From JAFGSZ01 sp964492185 (GTDB lineage: Bacteria > Bacteroidota > Bacteroidia > Bacteroidales > UBA10428), in assembly GCA_964492185.1 (NCBI GenBank), contig CAZBJH010000002.1, forward strand, positions 10,726 through 74,725: 64,000 nt of DNA. The letters run 5' to 3'. The stretch's first letter is position 1. The number at the start of each line of letters is the position of its first letter. The position numbers and the translations under genes were made by a program. The notes under the pieces were generated by a model. The model was given only the letters and a program-made list of their open reading frames with translations. It had not been told where the DNA came from and did not search any database. This document shows, in pieces, positions 1 to 8,805 of the stretch.

Positions 1-63
1 ACCGGCCTTCATAATAATCTGCTAAAACCCAAATTAAGCGGGAACTTCTCAATTCAGATAAAA

Positions 64-990
64 CTAACCTTCCTTTTTTGATCTTTCGGAATAGTAAATC
101 AAAAGCGTAAAAACAATAAATATAACCACACTGGTTATCAGCAGGTATGCCGAATCAGTGCTTTGGCCTGTTTCCTCAATATCTTCAGGAATTTCCTGCT
201 TATGATAATAAAAATAATACACAATAGCGGCAAAATTATTTATAAAATGAGCAATGACAGGAATCCAAAGAGAGCGTGACCAAAATAACAAATAGCCGAA
301 ATAAACTCCCAGGAAGAACCGCGGCAAAAAGCCATAAAACTGGAAATGTATTGCACTAAAAAAGAATGCGGATAATAATATACCAATATGCGCATTCCTG
401 GTCCAGTCAGTGAACAGGCGCTGAAAAATTCCCCTGAATACAAGTTCCTCACCAATGGCAGGTAAAACGCCGATAATTATTATATTCAATATAAAACCCG
501 GTAAGGAAAGGTCGGAAAGGAATCTTTCCGTAATATTTTTTGCCGATTCTTCAAGTTCTTTCATACCCTCTTCAACGCCGGAAAGGAATTCCGGAAGGTC
601 CATCCCGGCATTTATCCGGGCAAGAAAATCTATCAAGGGAACAGCAATAATAATTGATAACACGACAAATAAAACGCTTGTCAAAAGCGGCTTTTTGTTA
701 ATCATCAAATACTTCCATGAATTTTTTGAAATAAGGGCAGCAATAATAAAAGGAGGAATCAGGAACATGCCAACGGATTGTACCACCTGAAAATACCTCA
801 TAACATCAACATTCTTCGCCGGCAAATCGCCCGAATACCATATAAGCACTTCGTTAAGTGACAATCCGAATAAGGGAATGGCAAAAAGTACGGATAAAAA
901 GTAAAAAAAAACAAAACCGCTGATAATAATAATAACGGACAATAACAATTTAACCGCTGGCGGGCTGTTATAAAAATAGGGCATTTGCAT
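64..990 (-). CDS. CPBP-family intramembrane metalloprotease
   Basis: A 308-residue polytopic membrane protein of the CPBP (CAAX protease/bacteriocin-processing, Abi) family, which cleaves or binds substrates within the membrane. Visible family motifs are the GEELVFRG block with Glu181, Glu182 and Arg186, a His in FSAIHFQ near residue 215, and the HFINN block near 249-252; these supply the metal-binding and catalytic residues of the family. Several hydrophobic helices (about 14-40, 70-88, 102-122, 163-180, 203-212, 222-238, 280-300) surround them. The start ATG lies 49 bp from the divergent dusB start. The physiological substrate cannot be told from sequence; in Bacteroidota these are usually single orphan genes. 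Family call secure, function unknown. Confidence 0.88.
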   Translation of the reverse strand: MQMPYFYNSPPAVKLLLSVIIIISGFVFFYFLSVLFAIPLFGLSLNEVLIWYSGDLPAKNVDVMRYFQVVQSVGMFLIPPFIIAALISKNSWKYLMINKKPLLTSVLFVVLSIIIAVPLIDFLARINAGMDLPEFLSGVEEGMKELEESAKNITERFLSDLSLPGFILNIIIIGVLPAIGEELVFRGIFQRLFTDWTRNAHIGILLSAFFFSAIHFQFYGFLPRFFLGVYFGYLLFWSRSLWIPVIAHFINNFAAIVYYFYYHKQEIPEDIEETGQSTDSAYLLITSVVIFIVFTLLIYYSERSKKEG

Positions 991-1013
991 CCCGTTTGTT
1001 TTTAATACATTTG
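984..1013 (+). promoter_or_regulatory. Bacteroidota-type promoter for dusB
   Basis: A TTTG at 984-987 is followed after 18 bases by TACATTTG at 1006-1013, matching the Bacteroidota primary sigma pattern TTTG-N17-21-TAnnTTTG. Predicted transcription begins near 1020, about 20 bases before the TTG start at 1040, which supports that unusual start codon. The -33 element overlaps the first codons of the divergent protease gene. Confidence 0.65.
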
Positions 1014-1039
1014 CGGCAAAAATACTTAATAATTATCAA

Positions 1040-2023
1040 TTGTTCAGCATAGGGAACATACAGCTGGGTGACAAACCTCTTTTTCTGGCGCCAATGGAAG
1101 ATATAACCGATCCTTCTTTCCGTTACATCTGCAAGAGGCTTGGCGCAAATTTTATGTATACTGAATTTATTTCATCCGACGGCTTGATCAGGAACGGCAG
1201 AAAAAGCTTACAAAAGCTTGCTATTTACGATTATGAAAGGCCCATGGGTATCCAGGTTTATGGCCACATTATCGAATCCATGACCGAAGCTGCAAAGATG
1301 GCCGGACAAGCTGATCCTGATCTGATCGATATCAATTTTGGCTGCCCGGTAAGAAAAATTGCCACACGCGGGGCAGGCGCGGGAATGTTACAAAACATCC
1401 CATTGATGATCGAAATAACCGCGGCTGTTGTAAAAGCCACCACACTGCCTGTCACGGTAAAAACCAGGCTGGGATGGGACAACGACAGCAAAAACATTGT
1501 TGAGATAGCTGAAAGATTGCAGGATACCGGCATCAAAGCGCTAACAATACACGGACGGACACGCGTGCAGCTGTACAAAGGAAAAGCCGACTGGACACTC
1601 ATCGGTGAAGTTAAAAACAACCCCCGAATGCACATCCCCATAATTGGTAACGGGGATATCACAGATGCTAATTCGGCTAAAAACGCCTTTGACCGGTACG
1701 GTGTTGACGGGATCATGATCGGACGTGCTGCAGTCGGTCGTCCGTGGATATTCAAAGAGATCAGGCATTACCTTGATACGGGGGAATACATGCCCCCTTT
1801 AACCCTGCCTGAAAAAGTAAAGCTGGCACGTGAACATTTTATCCGGTCGTTAGAAACCAAAGAGGGCCCAAGAGGAATATATGAAATGCGACGTCATTTT
1901 TCCAGTTATTTTAAAGGCCTGCCCAATTTTAAAGAAATCCGGCTAAAGCTGCTCACATTGCTGGATGTGGATGAAATTCACGGATTGCTGGATCTGATTG
2001 AGGATAGGTATGGGGAATACTGA
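1040..2023 (+). CDS. dusB: tRNA-dihydrouridine synthase, DusB type
   Basis: FMN-dependent enzyme that reduces specific uridines in the tRNA D-loop to dihydrouridine using NADPH. The 327-residue length is normal for DusB/NifR3. Visible signatures: the FLAPMEDITDPSFR opening of the TIM barrel (residues 15-28), NFGCPVRKI with the catalytic Cys102, VKTRLGWD in the phosphate/FMN region, HGRTR near 171, GNGDI, and GIMIGRAAVGRPWIF near the FMN phosphate site. A small helical tRNA-binding domain follows. The start is TTG; no ATG precedes the conserved region and a good promoter sits just upstream. Single gene, read away from the CPBP gene. Confidence 0.93.
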   Translation: MFSIGNIQLGDKPLFLAPMEDITDPSFRYICKRLGANFMYTEFISSDGLIRNGRKSLQKLAIYDYERPMGIQVYGHIIESMTEAAKMAGQADPDLIDINFGCPVRKIATRGAGAGMLQNIPLMIEITAAVVKATTLPVTVKTRLGWDNDSKNIVEIAERLQDTGIKALTIHGRTRVQLYKGKADWTLIGEVKNNPRMHIPIIGNGDITDANSAKNAFDRYGVDGIMIGRAAVGRPWIFKEIRHYLDTGEYMPPLTLPEKVKLAREHFIRSLETKEGPRGIYEMRRHFSSYFKGLPNFKEIRLKLLTLLDVDEIHGLLDLIEDRYGEY

Positions 2024-2065
2024 GAAAGCCCTGGGGCTTTTCATTGCACTCGATATATGGGAGTA

Positions 2066-2305
2066 TTGTTGAATTGTTGAATTGTTGAATTGTTGAATCG
2101 TTTAATCGTTTAATCGTTTAATCGTTTAATCGTTTAAGTGTTTAATCGGANNNNNNNNNNNNNNNNNNNNNNNNNNNNNNNNNNNNNNNNNNNNNNNNNN
2201 NNNNNNNNNNNNNNNNNNNNNNNNNNNNNNNNNNNNNNNNNNNNNNNNNNAATCGTTTAATCGTTTAATCGTTTAATCGTTTAATCGTTTAAGTGTTTAA
2301 TCGGA
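2066..2305. repeat. Short-period tandem array (9-bp then 8-bp units) interrupted by an assembly gap
   Basis: The stretch opens with four copies of a 9-base unit (TTGTTGAAT and phase variants, 2066-2098) and moves into an 8-base unit TTTAATCG repeated five or more times, ending with a variant unit TTTAAGTG and TTTAATCGGA. The second unit differs from the first by small changes, suggesting slippage-driven evolution. The array sits in the 490-base interval between dusB and nadB, which otherwise holds only the simple repeat at 2375-2424. Real copy number is unknown because of the gap inside it. Confidence 0.85.
2151..2250. other. Assembly gap (100 N)
   Basis: One hundred N. The 55 bases before the gap (2096-2150) are identical to the 55 bases after it (2251-2305), so two contig ends that overlap in a repeat have been joined; the N count is a placeholder rather than a measured distance. 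Confidence 0.95.
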
Positions 2306-2374
2306 TAGTTGATTATTTGTTGAATTGTTAGAAGAGCTTTTAGTTGAAAGCAGGATATATTCTTAACTGCGAAT

Positions 2375-2424
2375 GCTTGCTTCGGCTTCCGGCTTCGGGC
2401 TTCCGGCTTCGGGCTTCCGGCTTT
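2375..2424. repeat. Low-complexity GCTTCCGGCTTCGG repeat
   Basis: Alternating GGCTTCCGGCTTCGG units, about three and a half copies, in the intergenic space before nadB. A shorter version of the same wording occurs at 60700-60722 between two other genes, so this is a dispersed low-complexity sequence rather than a gene part. Confidence 0.7.
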
Positions 2425-2515
2425 TTATATCCCAAACTGCGTTTACAGGTTCTGTGGTTATGCAATATAAATAATATTTATTATTATTGGTATTGAATTA
2501 TCAAAGCTGACCGTG

Positions 2516-4090
2516 ATGGAAAAAGAATTTGATTTTCTGGTTATTGGCTCGGGTATCGCGGGTTCGAGTTTTGCACTGAAGGTAGCTGATTTTGGAAAAG
2601 TTGCAGTTGTAAGCAAAGACCGGTTGCAGGAGACAAACACCAGTTATGCCCAGGGGGGCATCGCTGCTGTTAGCTCAAAACCTGACACTTTTGCAAAGCA
2701 TATTAAGGATACTTTGATTGCCGGAGATGGGTTGTGTAACAAGGACGTAGTGGAGATGGTGGTCAGAGAAGCCCCAAAACAGATCGATGAACTGATAAAG
2801 TGGGGGGTTCAGTTTGATACAAATACCACGGGAGAGTACGACATGGCAAAGGAAGGTGGTCATACCGAACATAGGATCCTGCATCATAAGGATAATACCG
2901 GATTCGAAATTCAACGGGTATTAAGCCGGAAAATAAAAGACCATCCGAATATTACGGTATTTGAGAATTACTTTGCTGTTGACCTCATCACTCAGCATCA
3001 TTTGGGAAAGCTTGTCAGACGCAGCCATGATGATATTGAATGTTATGGCGCGTATGTTTTTGATATTGAATCAGGACATGTACATAATTTTCTTGCCAAA
3101 ATCACTATTATCGCCTCAGGCGGTATAGGTAACCTTTATGCTACAACCACGAATCCGCATATTGCTACCGGTGATGGTATTGCAATGGTTTCCAGGGCAA
3201 AAGGAATTGCAGAAAATATGGAGTTCGTGCAGTTTCACCCGACATCACTTTATAATCCCGGTGAACGGCCTTCCTTTCTGATAACAGAGGCCATGCGGGG
3301 CTACGGAGCAGTATTAAAAGGAAAGAATGGCAGGGAATTCATGCAGAAGTATGATAAACGCGGATCGCTGGCACCAAGAGATATTGTTGCGCGGGCAATA
3401 GATAATGAAATGAAGATCCATGGGGAAGATCACGTTTATCTTGATTGTACTTACCTGGATCCTGAAGAATTAAGGCAGCATTTTCCCACCATATATGAAA
3501 AATGTAATTCCATAGGTATTGATATAACCAGCGATATGATCCCGGTTGTGCCTGCAGCACACTATTTATGCGGTGGGATTAAAGTTGACGGGAATGGCAA
3601 AACATGGATAAATAATCTATATGCAATTGGCGAAACATCATCAACGGGTTTGCACGGAGCAAACAGGCTGGCTTCCAATTCACTGATCGAAGCTATTGTT
3701 TATGCAGACAGGGCGGCACAGGATGCACTTCGGCATATAAAAGGAATAACTTTTAAAAAAGGTATACCTGCGTGGGATGAAAGCGGAACAAGCCATCCCG
3801 AGGAAATGGTATTGATAACTCAAAATTGCCGGGAGCTTCAGCAAATATTCAGCTATTATGTGGGTATTGTACGTTCAAACCTGAGATTAAAAAGAGCGAT
3901 GGACCGGCTGGATATCATTTATCATGAAACCGAGGAACTGTATAAAAAATCACGGTTATCAGTAAAGCTCTGCGAGCTTCGTAATCTGATCAACGTGGGT
4001 TATCTTATTATCAGAATGGCTCAGCAGAGGGAAGAAAGCAGGGGGCTGCACTATAATATTGATTATCCACCGGACAGCAAAAAAAATTAA
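2516..4090 (+). CDS. nadB: L-aspartate oxidase
   Basis: FAD-dependent enzyme that oxidises L-aspartate to iminoaspartate, first step of de novo NAD synthesis. It belongs to the succinate dehydrogenase/fumarate reductase flavoprotein superfamily. Visible: the N-terminal dinucleotide fold with GSGIAGSS (about residues 11-18), the FAD-contacting NTSYAQGGIAAV near 41-52, the substrate-site segments MEFVQFHPTSL and the active-site loop with ...GGHTEHRILHH, and HYLCGGI...GANRLASNSLIEA near the C-terminal part of the FAD domain. A helical C-terminal domain follows. The reading frame also opens one codon earlier with GTG (2513), but ATG at 2516 is the likelier start (524 residues). nadA and nadC are not adjacent here. 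Confidence 0.94.
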   Translation: MEKEFDFLVIGSGIAGSSFALKVADFGKVAVVSKDRLQETNTSYAQGGIAAVSSKPDTFAKHIKDTLIAGDGLCNKDVVEMVVREAPKQIDELIKWGVQFDTNTTGEYDMAKEGGHTEHRILHHKDNTGFEIQRVLSRKIKDHPNITVFENYFAVDLITQHHLGKLVRRSHDDIECYGAYVFDIESGHVHNFLAKITIIASGGIGNLYATTTNPHIATGDGIAMVSRAKGIAENMEFVQFHPTSLYNPGERPSFLITEAMRGYGAVLKGKNGREFMQKYDKRGSLAPRDIVARAIDNEMKIHGEDHVYLDCTYLDPEELRQHFPTIYEKCNSIGIDITSDMIPVVPAAHYLCGGIKVDGNGKTWINNLYAIGETSSTGLHGANRLASNSLIEAIVYADRAAQDALRHIKGITFKKGIPAWDESGTSHPEEMVLITQNCRELQQIFSYYVGIVRSNLRLKRAMDRLDIIYHETEELYKKSRLSVKLCELRNLINVGYLIIRMAQQREESRGLHYNIDYPPDSKKN

Positions 4091-4196
4091 TCTCTGACTA
4101 TTATATGTCGAGCTATTTACACATTCGCTTTGCCACCTTGTATATGATGCACTACAGACTTTTTCAGCAGACCCGGATTAATAAATTTTAATAAAT

Positions 4197-4430
4197 ATGA
4201 AAAAAAATGGCTTTATAAAATCCAATGTTGTGAGGGCTGTTACCTTTTATGTTATCAGTACCTGCATTTTTGCCTCAGTTTTTGCAAGTATCCTGGCTAT
4301 ATGGAATTTTGCCGATCCGGATGTATTCTGGCGACTGATCGCAACTTTCGCGGTTATAGCTCTGGGTAGTGCTGTGTTTGCTTTTGTAAACGGGATTTTC
4401 GGGAAGAAAGAGCAAAAAGAGAGTGACTAA
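4197..4430 (+). CDS. Small two-helix membrane protein, function unknown
   Basis: A 77-residue protein with a lysine-rich start, two hydrophobic helices (about residues 14-36 and 44-66) and a charged Lys/Glu tail. I do not recognise a named family; small conserved membrane proteins of this shape are common in Bacteroidota. The start ATG follows an A/T-rich leader. Its stop codon TAA (4428-4430) lies inside the 6-bp target duplication of the MITE that begins at 4434, so the gene ended here before the insertion and the protein was not truncated by it. Likely a genuine small gene, but no partner or pathway is suggested by context. Confidence 0.6.
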   Translation: MKKNGFIKSNVVRAVTFYVISTCIFASVFASILAIWNFADPDVFWRLIATFAVIALGSAVFAFVNGIFGKKEQKESD

Positions 4431-4433
4431 TCA

Positions 4434-4574
4434 GTGTCTGTCCATAATGTCCGATATCCGCGTTGTTGCTTAAATTTGAAATCCTCGAATACTCTAGTAT
4501 ACTGCGGTTTAAAAATTGCGCACGCCTTGATCTCGAACATTCTGAACAAACACTATGAGTTTATTGACAGACTC
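4434..4574 (+). mobile_element. MITE copy A (type 2, 141 bp)
   Basis: Non-coding element beginning GTGTCTGTCCATAATGTCC and ending ATTGACAGACTC, flanked by TAATCA (4428-4433) and TAATTA (4575-4580), a 6-bp target duplication with one change. Its interior matches copy C at 11627-11766, which lies in the opposite orientation. No reading frame of note inside. The rest of the 334-base interval before glyS holds only the glyS promoter. Confidence 0.8.
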
Positions 4575-4705
4575 TAATTAAAGAAGTTCCGAATTATCCT
4601 GACCGGTTTTTCGGGGTAACACAGGCATACTCCGGCACCTTTCAGCAGCAGCCGTATCTACTTACATTTTACCTCCTATAATTATGAAAACCAAACATTT
4701 TAATT

Positions 4706-4713
4706 TATTTTTG
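4706..4713 (+). promoter_or_regulatory. -7 box upstream of glyS
   Basis: TATTTTTG matches TAnnTTTG and is followed by GCC; transcription would start near 4720, about 45 bases before the glyS ATG. No clear -33 TTTG partner was seen. Confidence 0.5.
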
Positions 4714-4764
4714 CCGCTTCGGTTCGAAAAATCACACATTCATTGAAAGAAGGATTAAATAACT

Positions 4765-6315
4765 ATGGCACAAGAAGATACTTTCAAAAACCTGATCGCG
4801 CACTGCAAAGAATACGGATTTATTTTTCAATCGAGTGAAATATATGACGGACTTAGCGCGGTATATGATTACGGTCAGAACGGTGTTGAACTGAAAAACA
4901 ACATCAGGAAATACTGGTGGGATGCCATGGTATTGCTCAATGAAAATATAGTCGGCATCGATTCGGCAATTTTTATGCATCCCAGGATATGGGAAGCTTC
5001 AGGTCATGTTGGTGCATTTAACGACCCGCTGATCGATAATAAAGACTCCAAAAAAAGGTACAGGGCTGATCAGTTGATCGAAGATCATCTCGAAAAACTG
5101 GAAAACAAGATCAGCAAAGAGATTGATAAAGCACTCTCACGTTTTGGTGACACATTTGATGAGCAAAAATTCCGGGAAACCAATCCAAGGGTACTTTCCA
5201 ATCAAAAAAAGATAAATGAGATCCGCTCACGTTATATCAGTACCCTTGAAAAAGAAGATCTGGGTGAACTGAAGCAGATCATTATCGACACAGGCATTGC
5301 CTGTCCCGAGTCGGGTTCAAAAAACTGGACTGATGTACGGCAGTTTAACCTGATGTTCAGTACACAACTAGGATCATTGAGTGAAGAAACGAATAAAATA
5401 TATCTCCGGCCGGAAACCGCCCAGGGCATTTTCGTCAATTTTCTTAATGTCCAGAAAACATCACGCAAGGGCATACCTTTTGGCATTGCCCAAACAGGTA
5501 AAGCTTTCAGGAATGAGATCGTAGCCCGTCAGTTTATATTAAGGATGCGTGAATTTGAGCAAATGGAAATGCAATATTTTGTCAGACCCGGGACTGAAAT
5601 GGAATGGTACGGGCACTGGAAGGAAAAACGCATGAGATGGCACAAGGCTCTCGGACTCGGTGATGACAAATACCGTTTTCATGATCACGATAAGCTGGCC
5701 CACTACGCGAACGCCGCTGCAGACATTGAATTCCGTTTCCCGATGGGCTTCAGGGAAGTGGAAGGCATCCATTCCCGTACGGATTTTGACCTGGGTAATC
5801 ACGAAAAATTTTCAGGCAGGAAGATCCGTTATTACGATAATGAAACCAGTAACAGCTATGTACCTTATGTAGTTGAAACATCCATAGGTCTGGACCGCAT
5901 GTTCTTTACCATAATAGCCAGCGCCTATACCGAAGAAAAGGTAGAACGCGAAGGCAGTGCAAAAGAGGACCGTGTGGTTATGAAGATCCCCCCGATGCTG
6001 GCACCGGTAAAACTGGCCGTATTGCCGCTGACAAAAAAAGACGGCCTTCCCGCAAAAGCAAGAGAGATCATCGACAAACTTAAATTCGATTTTAACTGCC
6101 AGTACGAGGAAAAAGATTCTATCGGCCGCCGCTACCGCCGCCAGGATGCGATCGGGACACCCTTCTGCATTACAGTGGATCACCAGACCCTTCAGGATAA
6201 TACCGTTACCATCCGATACCGGGATACCATGGAGCAGGAACGTCTGGTTGTTGACCGTCTGGAAAGCATAATGAGCGATAAGGTAAGTATGAAAAAAGTG
6301 TTGAAAGAGTTATAA
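4765..6315 (+). CDS. glyS: Glycine--tRNA ligase, dimeric (eukaryote/archaea-like) type
   Basis: Class II aminoacyl-tRNA synthetase that charges tRNA-Gly. The 516-residue single-chain form matches the alpha-2 GlyRS found in eukaryotes, archaea and many bacteria including Bacteroidota, not the alpha2-beta2 enzyme of E. coli. Visible: the N-terminal GFIFQSSEIY...YDYGQNGVELKNNI region, motif 2 with GKAFRNEI and FEQMEMQYF, the LRPETAQGIF segment, the class II motif 3 region SIGLDRMFF, and a C-terminal anticodon-binding domain with GTPFCITVDH and VTIRYRDTMEQ. AAGGA lies 11 bases before the ATG. Monocistronic or followed closely (40 bases) by a glycosyltransferase. Confidence 0.95.
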   Translation: MAQEDTFKNLIAHCKEYGFIFQSSEIYDGLSAVYDYGQNGVELKNNIRKYWWDAMVLLNENIVGIDSAIFMHPRIWEASGHVGAFNDPLIDNKDSKKRYRADQLIEDHLEKLENKISKEIDKALSRFGDTFDEQKFRETNPRVLSNQKKINEIRSRYISTLEKEDLGELKQIIIDTGIACPESGSKNWTDVRQFNLMFSTQLGSLSEETNKIYLRPETAQGIFVNFLNVQKTSRKGIPFGIAQTGKAFRNEIVARQFILRMREFEQMEMQYFVRPGTEMEWYGHWKEKRMRWHKALGLGDDKYRFHDHDKLAHYANAAADIEFRFPMGFREVEGIHSRTDFDLGNHEKFSGRKIRYYDNETSNSYVPYVVETSIGLDRMFFTIIASAYTEEKVEREGSAKEDRVVMKIPPMLAPVKLAVLPLTKKDGLPAKAREIIDKLKFDFNCQYEEKDSIGRRYRRQDAIGTPFCITVDHQTLQDNTVTIRYRDTMEQERLVVDRLESIMSDKVSMKKVLKEL

Positions 6316-6354
6316 AGTGGTTTTTATTATATATTCATAGGCTGAAAAGTCTTT

Positions 6355-7653
6355 TTGATCTTGCAAACCGAACAACAAAACAAAAGGGTACTTATCATCA
6401 CTTACTACTGGCCTCCTGCAGGTGGTGGTGGTGTTCAGAGATGGCTGAAGTTTGTCAAATACCTTCCCGAATACGGCTACCATCCAGTTGTATATATTCC
6501 TGAAAATGCCGAATATCCGGTAACCGATGAAAGCCTGAACCATGAAGTGCCGGATAAGCTTGAGATTATCAGTCACCCCATATGGGAACCCTACCATTTG
6601 TTCAAAAAGATCACCGGCCGCGGCAAAACAGAAAAAGTAAATACCGGCCTGTTGTTCGATAACCGCGAGCAAAGTCCTGCTGAAAAACTATCCCTTTGGT
6701 TAAGGGGAAATTTGCTTATACCTGATCCGCGGGTATTCTGGGTCAGGCCATCCGTGAAATACCTTTCCCGTTACCTGAAAAAAAATCATATCGATGTCAT
6801 TGTTACCACAGGCCCCCCGCACAGTATGCATCTGATCGGGAATAAACTTAAAAGAAAGACCGGTATCAAATGGATTGCCGATTTCAGGGATCCCTGGACC
6901 ACCATCGATTACTACGAAAGTTTTAAACCCTCCCGGGTAGCACGTAATATTCAGGAAAATCTTGAAAAGAAAGTGCTTCGCGATGCCGACAGGGTTATAA
7001 CGGTAAGTCCCTCCTGGGCAGAGGACCTGAATAAAATACGACAATCATGTGTTGATGTAATTACAAATGGTTTTGATGAAGACGATTTTACAAAACCTGA
7101 GAAAGAAAAAAGCAGTGATAAATTTATCATTACATATGCAGGATTTCTAAATTCATTAAGAAATCCCGCCACATTATGGGACTGCCTTGAAGAAATGTGC
7201 TCTGAAAATGAGGAGTTCGGAGAAAAACTTGAATTTCGTTTCTGCGGTACAATTGACCTGGCTGTGAAATCCTATATCTCGAAACTTAAATTTTTATCTG
7301 AAAAAGTGCGCTATTCAGGATATATTAATCATTCCGAATTAATAAAAAAATATTATTTATCAGATTGCCTCTTACTAATACTGAACCGTTCCAAAATAGC
7401 AAAAGGACATATCCCCGGTAAATTATTTGAATATATGGCATCCGGAAGTCCGGTATTAGCTTTAGGTCCTGTTGACAGCGATGTACACACAATTATTAGT
7501 GAAACCGGTACCGGAGAGATCTGCGAATGGGATGATAAAACATGCATAAAAAAGAACCTGATCGAATTAATCAGCAAATCAAAACTCAGACAAACTGAAG
7601 CCTCAAAATATTCCAGGAAGCAGTTAACAAAAAAGTTGGCTGCATTATTATAA
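6355..7653 (+). CDS. Glycosyltransferase, GT4 (GT-B fold)
   Basis: A 432-residue retaining sugar-nucleotide transferase likely acting on cell-surface glycans at the cytoplasmic face. The N-terminal Rossmann domain opens with RVLIITYYWPPAGGGGVQR, the classic GT4 glycine-rich loop; IVTTGPPHSMHLIG and WIADFRDPW follow near residues 143-180. The C-terminal donor domain shows YAGFLNSLRNP and the E(x7)E-like region KLFEYMASGSPVLALGP. No ATG precedes the conserved N-terminus; TTG at 6355 is the first usable start, so the exact N-terminus is uncertain by a few residues. Donor and acceptor sugars cannot be read from sequence. It is the rightward first gene of the glycan region and stands opposite to the leftward block that follows. 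Confidence 0.85.
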   Translation: MILQTEQQNKRVLIITYYWPPAGGGGVQRWLKFVKYLPEYGYHPVVYIPENAEYPVTDESLNHEVPDKLEIISHPIWEPYHLFKKITGRGKTEKVNTGLLFDNREQSPAEKLSLWLRGNLLIPDPRVFWVRPSVKYLSRYLKKNHIDVIVTTGPPHSMHLIGNKLKRKTGIKWIADFRDPWTTIDYYESFKPSRVARNIQENLEKKVLRDADRVITVSPSWAEDLNKIRQSCVDVITNGFDEDDFTKPEKEKSSDKFIITYAGFLNSLRNPATLWDCLEEMCSENEEFGEKLEFRFCGTIDLAVKSYISKLKFLSEKVRYSGYINHSELIKKYYLSDCLLLILNRSKIAKGHIPGKLFEYMASGSPVLALGPVDSDVHTIISETGTGEICEWDDKTCIKKNLIELISKSKLRQTEASKYSRKQLTKKLAALL

Positions 7654-7928
7654 TGTTATACTATTTTACCCTTTTAAATGAAGATTATTGTTAATCTAAA
7701 AAAAATCTTAATTATCCATTTTATACAAAACTCTATTAATTACTGACTTTCCTAAAATCGGTTCGCAATTACTGTTATTAAAAGATAATAACAAATCTTA
7801 ATAAAACCAGCTACTTTAACTGCTGAACCGGATAAACTGATCGAATAAAAAAAGAAAGACGTTCTTTATAAATTTTTGTGCGGTAACTCATTAATTAATT
7901 CATGTGAATATTATGGTATGGAAAAAGG
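7654..7928. other. A/T-rich spacer between convergent genes
   Basis: About 275 bases, visibly A/T-rich, between the ends of the GT4 gene and the leftward split GT9 gene. I see no open frame with family similarity, no strong hairpin with T-run and no copy of the dispersed repeats. Confidence 0.6.
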
Positions 7929-8345
7929 TCACAAGCCTAACATTTGCAAATATTCCATTTTATCAATTACTTCCTGACTCTCTGGCCTGAAAAAAGCTAT
8001 CACATTCTTCTGATTAATATGTGAGCATCGGAAAAAGACATTATAATTTTGAAAAATAATGAATGTAGGTTTTTCAATTGAAATAGCTATTTGGGTTAAT
8101 CCGGTATCCCCGCCTATGTGCAAATCACTATTTTTTATATCATGGATTACCTGTTGAATTGTTGTTTTACCAAATTTATCAAGTACATTCTCAACTGCAA
8201 CATTCTCCCAGTAAAAATCCCCTTCTTCTTTTGTCCCCAATAAAGTAACCTCATGCTTTTTTACAACTTGTGCGATCAGATCAGGCCAGCATGTCCACAT
8301 CCTGGAAAGATTATTTATCCCTATGGGAGACATTGTAATATTCAT
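7929..8345 (-). CDS. C-terminal half of a split GT9-like (heptosyltransferase-type) transferase
   Basis: A 138-residue frame whose sequence corresponds to the donor-binding half of GT9 proteins: an opening ITMSPIGINNLSRMW strand-loop and the diagnostic DLHIGGDTGLTQIAISIEKPTFIIF segment (compare ITNDTGLMHIAAAF in the intact GT9 at 43223-44206). It overlaps by 35 bases, in another frame, the upstream frame 8311-8805 that supplies the N-terminal half. The frames switch across a run of six A (minus strand); with five A the two would fuse into one protein of about 300 residues. Either a sequencing or true frameshift, slippage, or a separately translated domain with its own ATG at 8345. Confidence 0.6.
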   Translation of the reverse strand: MNITMSPIGINNLSRMWTCWPDLIAQVVKKHEVTLLGTKEEGDFYWENVAVENVLDKFGKTTIQQVIHDIKNSDLHIGGDTGLTQIAISIEKPTFIIFQNYNVFFRCSHINQKNVIAFFRPESQEVIDKMEYLQMLGL

Positions 8346-8805
8346 TTTTTAAAGCTTTTAATAAGTCAGCATTTGATTTTAATTCATCCCTGTATTTATC
8401 AAAAGAAACAGGATAATTAAATATTTGTTCCCATTTCCCTCCTGTATGTCCGATTCGATGCTTGAACTCATGTTTTAGTATTAGCTTTATCTGCTTTTTT
8501 CTTTGATTTAAAAAATTACATATAACAACAGAATCATCATTATCCGGAATGTGATCATAATCACAAATTTCAGCATGTTTATACAATGTTTCTATTAGAT
8601 GTTGTTGTGCTTTTGTTGAAATCACACAAACTGGTCTTTTAAACTCATTGATTAAATCCCTCATATTTGCAACATTCCCTATTCCAGTATCACAGAAAAT
8701 AACCGGACTTGATGGATAAACATTATTAAATTCTGAATTCCATGATAATTTAAACCGGGCATGAATCAGTATCCTGTCTCTGTTTATTCTTTCAAGTATA
8801 TTCAT
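8311..8805 (-). CDS. N-terminal half of the split GT9-like transferase
   Basis: A 164-residue frame. It shows a GT9-like acceptor domain start in degenerate form: IFCDTGIGNVANMRDLINEFKRPVCVIS resembles the GDxLxxTPxIRxLK loop and following strand of heptosyltransferases. The frame runs out 11 codons after the A-run where the C-terminal half (7929-8345) begins in the next frame. Its ATG overlaps the TGA of the sulfotransferase gene (ATGA at 8802-8805), indicating translational coupling. Acceptor is unknown. The region is noticeably A/T-richer than the housekeeping genes, as are its neighbours. Confidence 0.55.
   Translation of the reverse strand: MNILERINRDRILIHARFKLSWNSEFNNVYPSSPVIFCDTGIGNVANMRDLINEFKRPVCVISTKAQQHLIETLYKHAEICDYDHIPDNDDSVVICNFLNQRKKQIKLILKHEFKHRIGHTGGKWEQIFNYPVSFDKYRDELKSNADLLKALKNEYYNVSHRDK

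Noticed and set aside
2066..2305. CRISPR array
   Set aside because: Units are 8-9 bases with no spacers and no cas genes are near; a simple tandem array.
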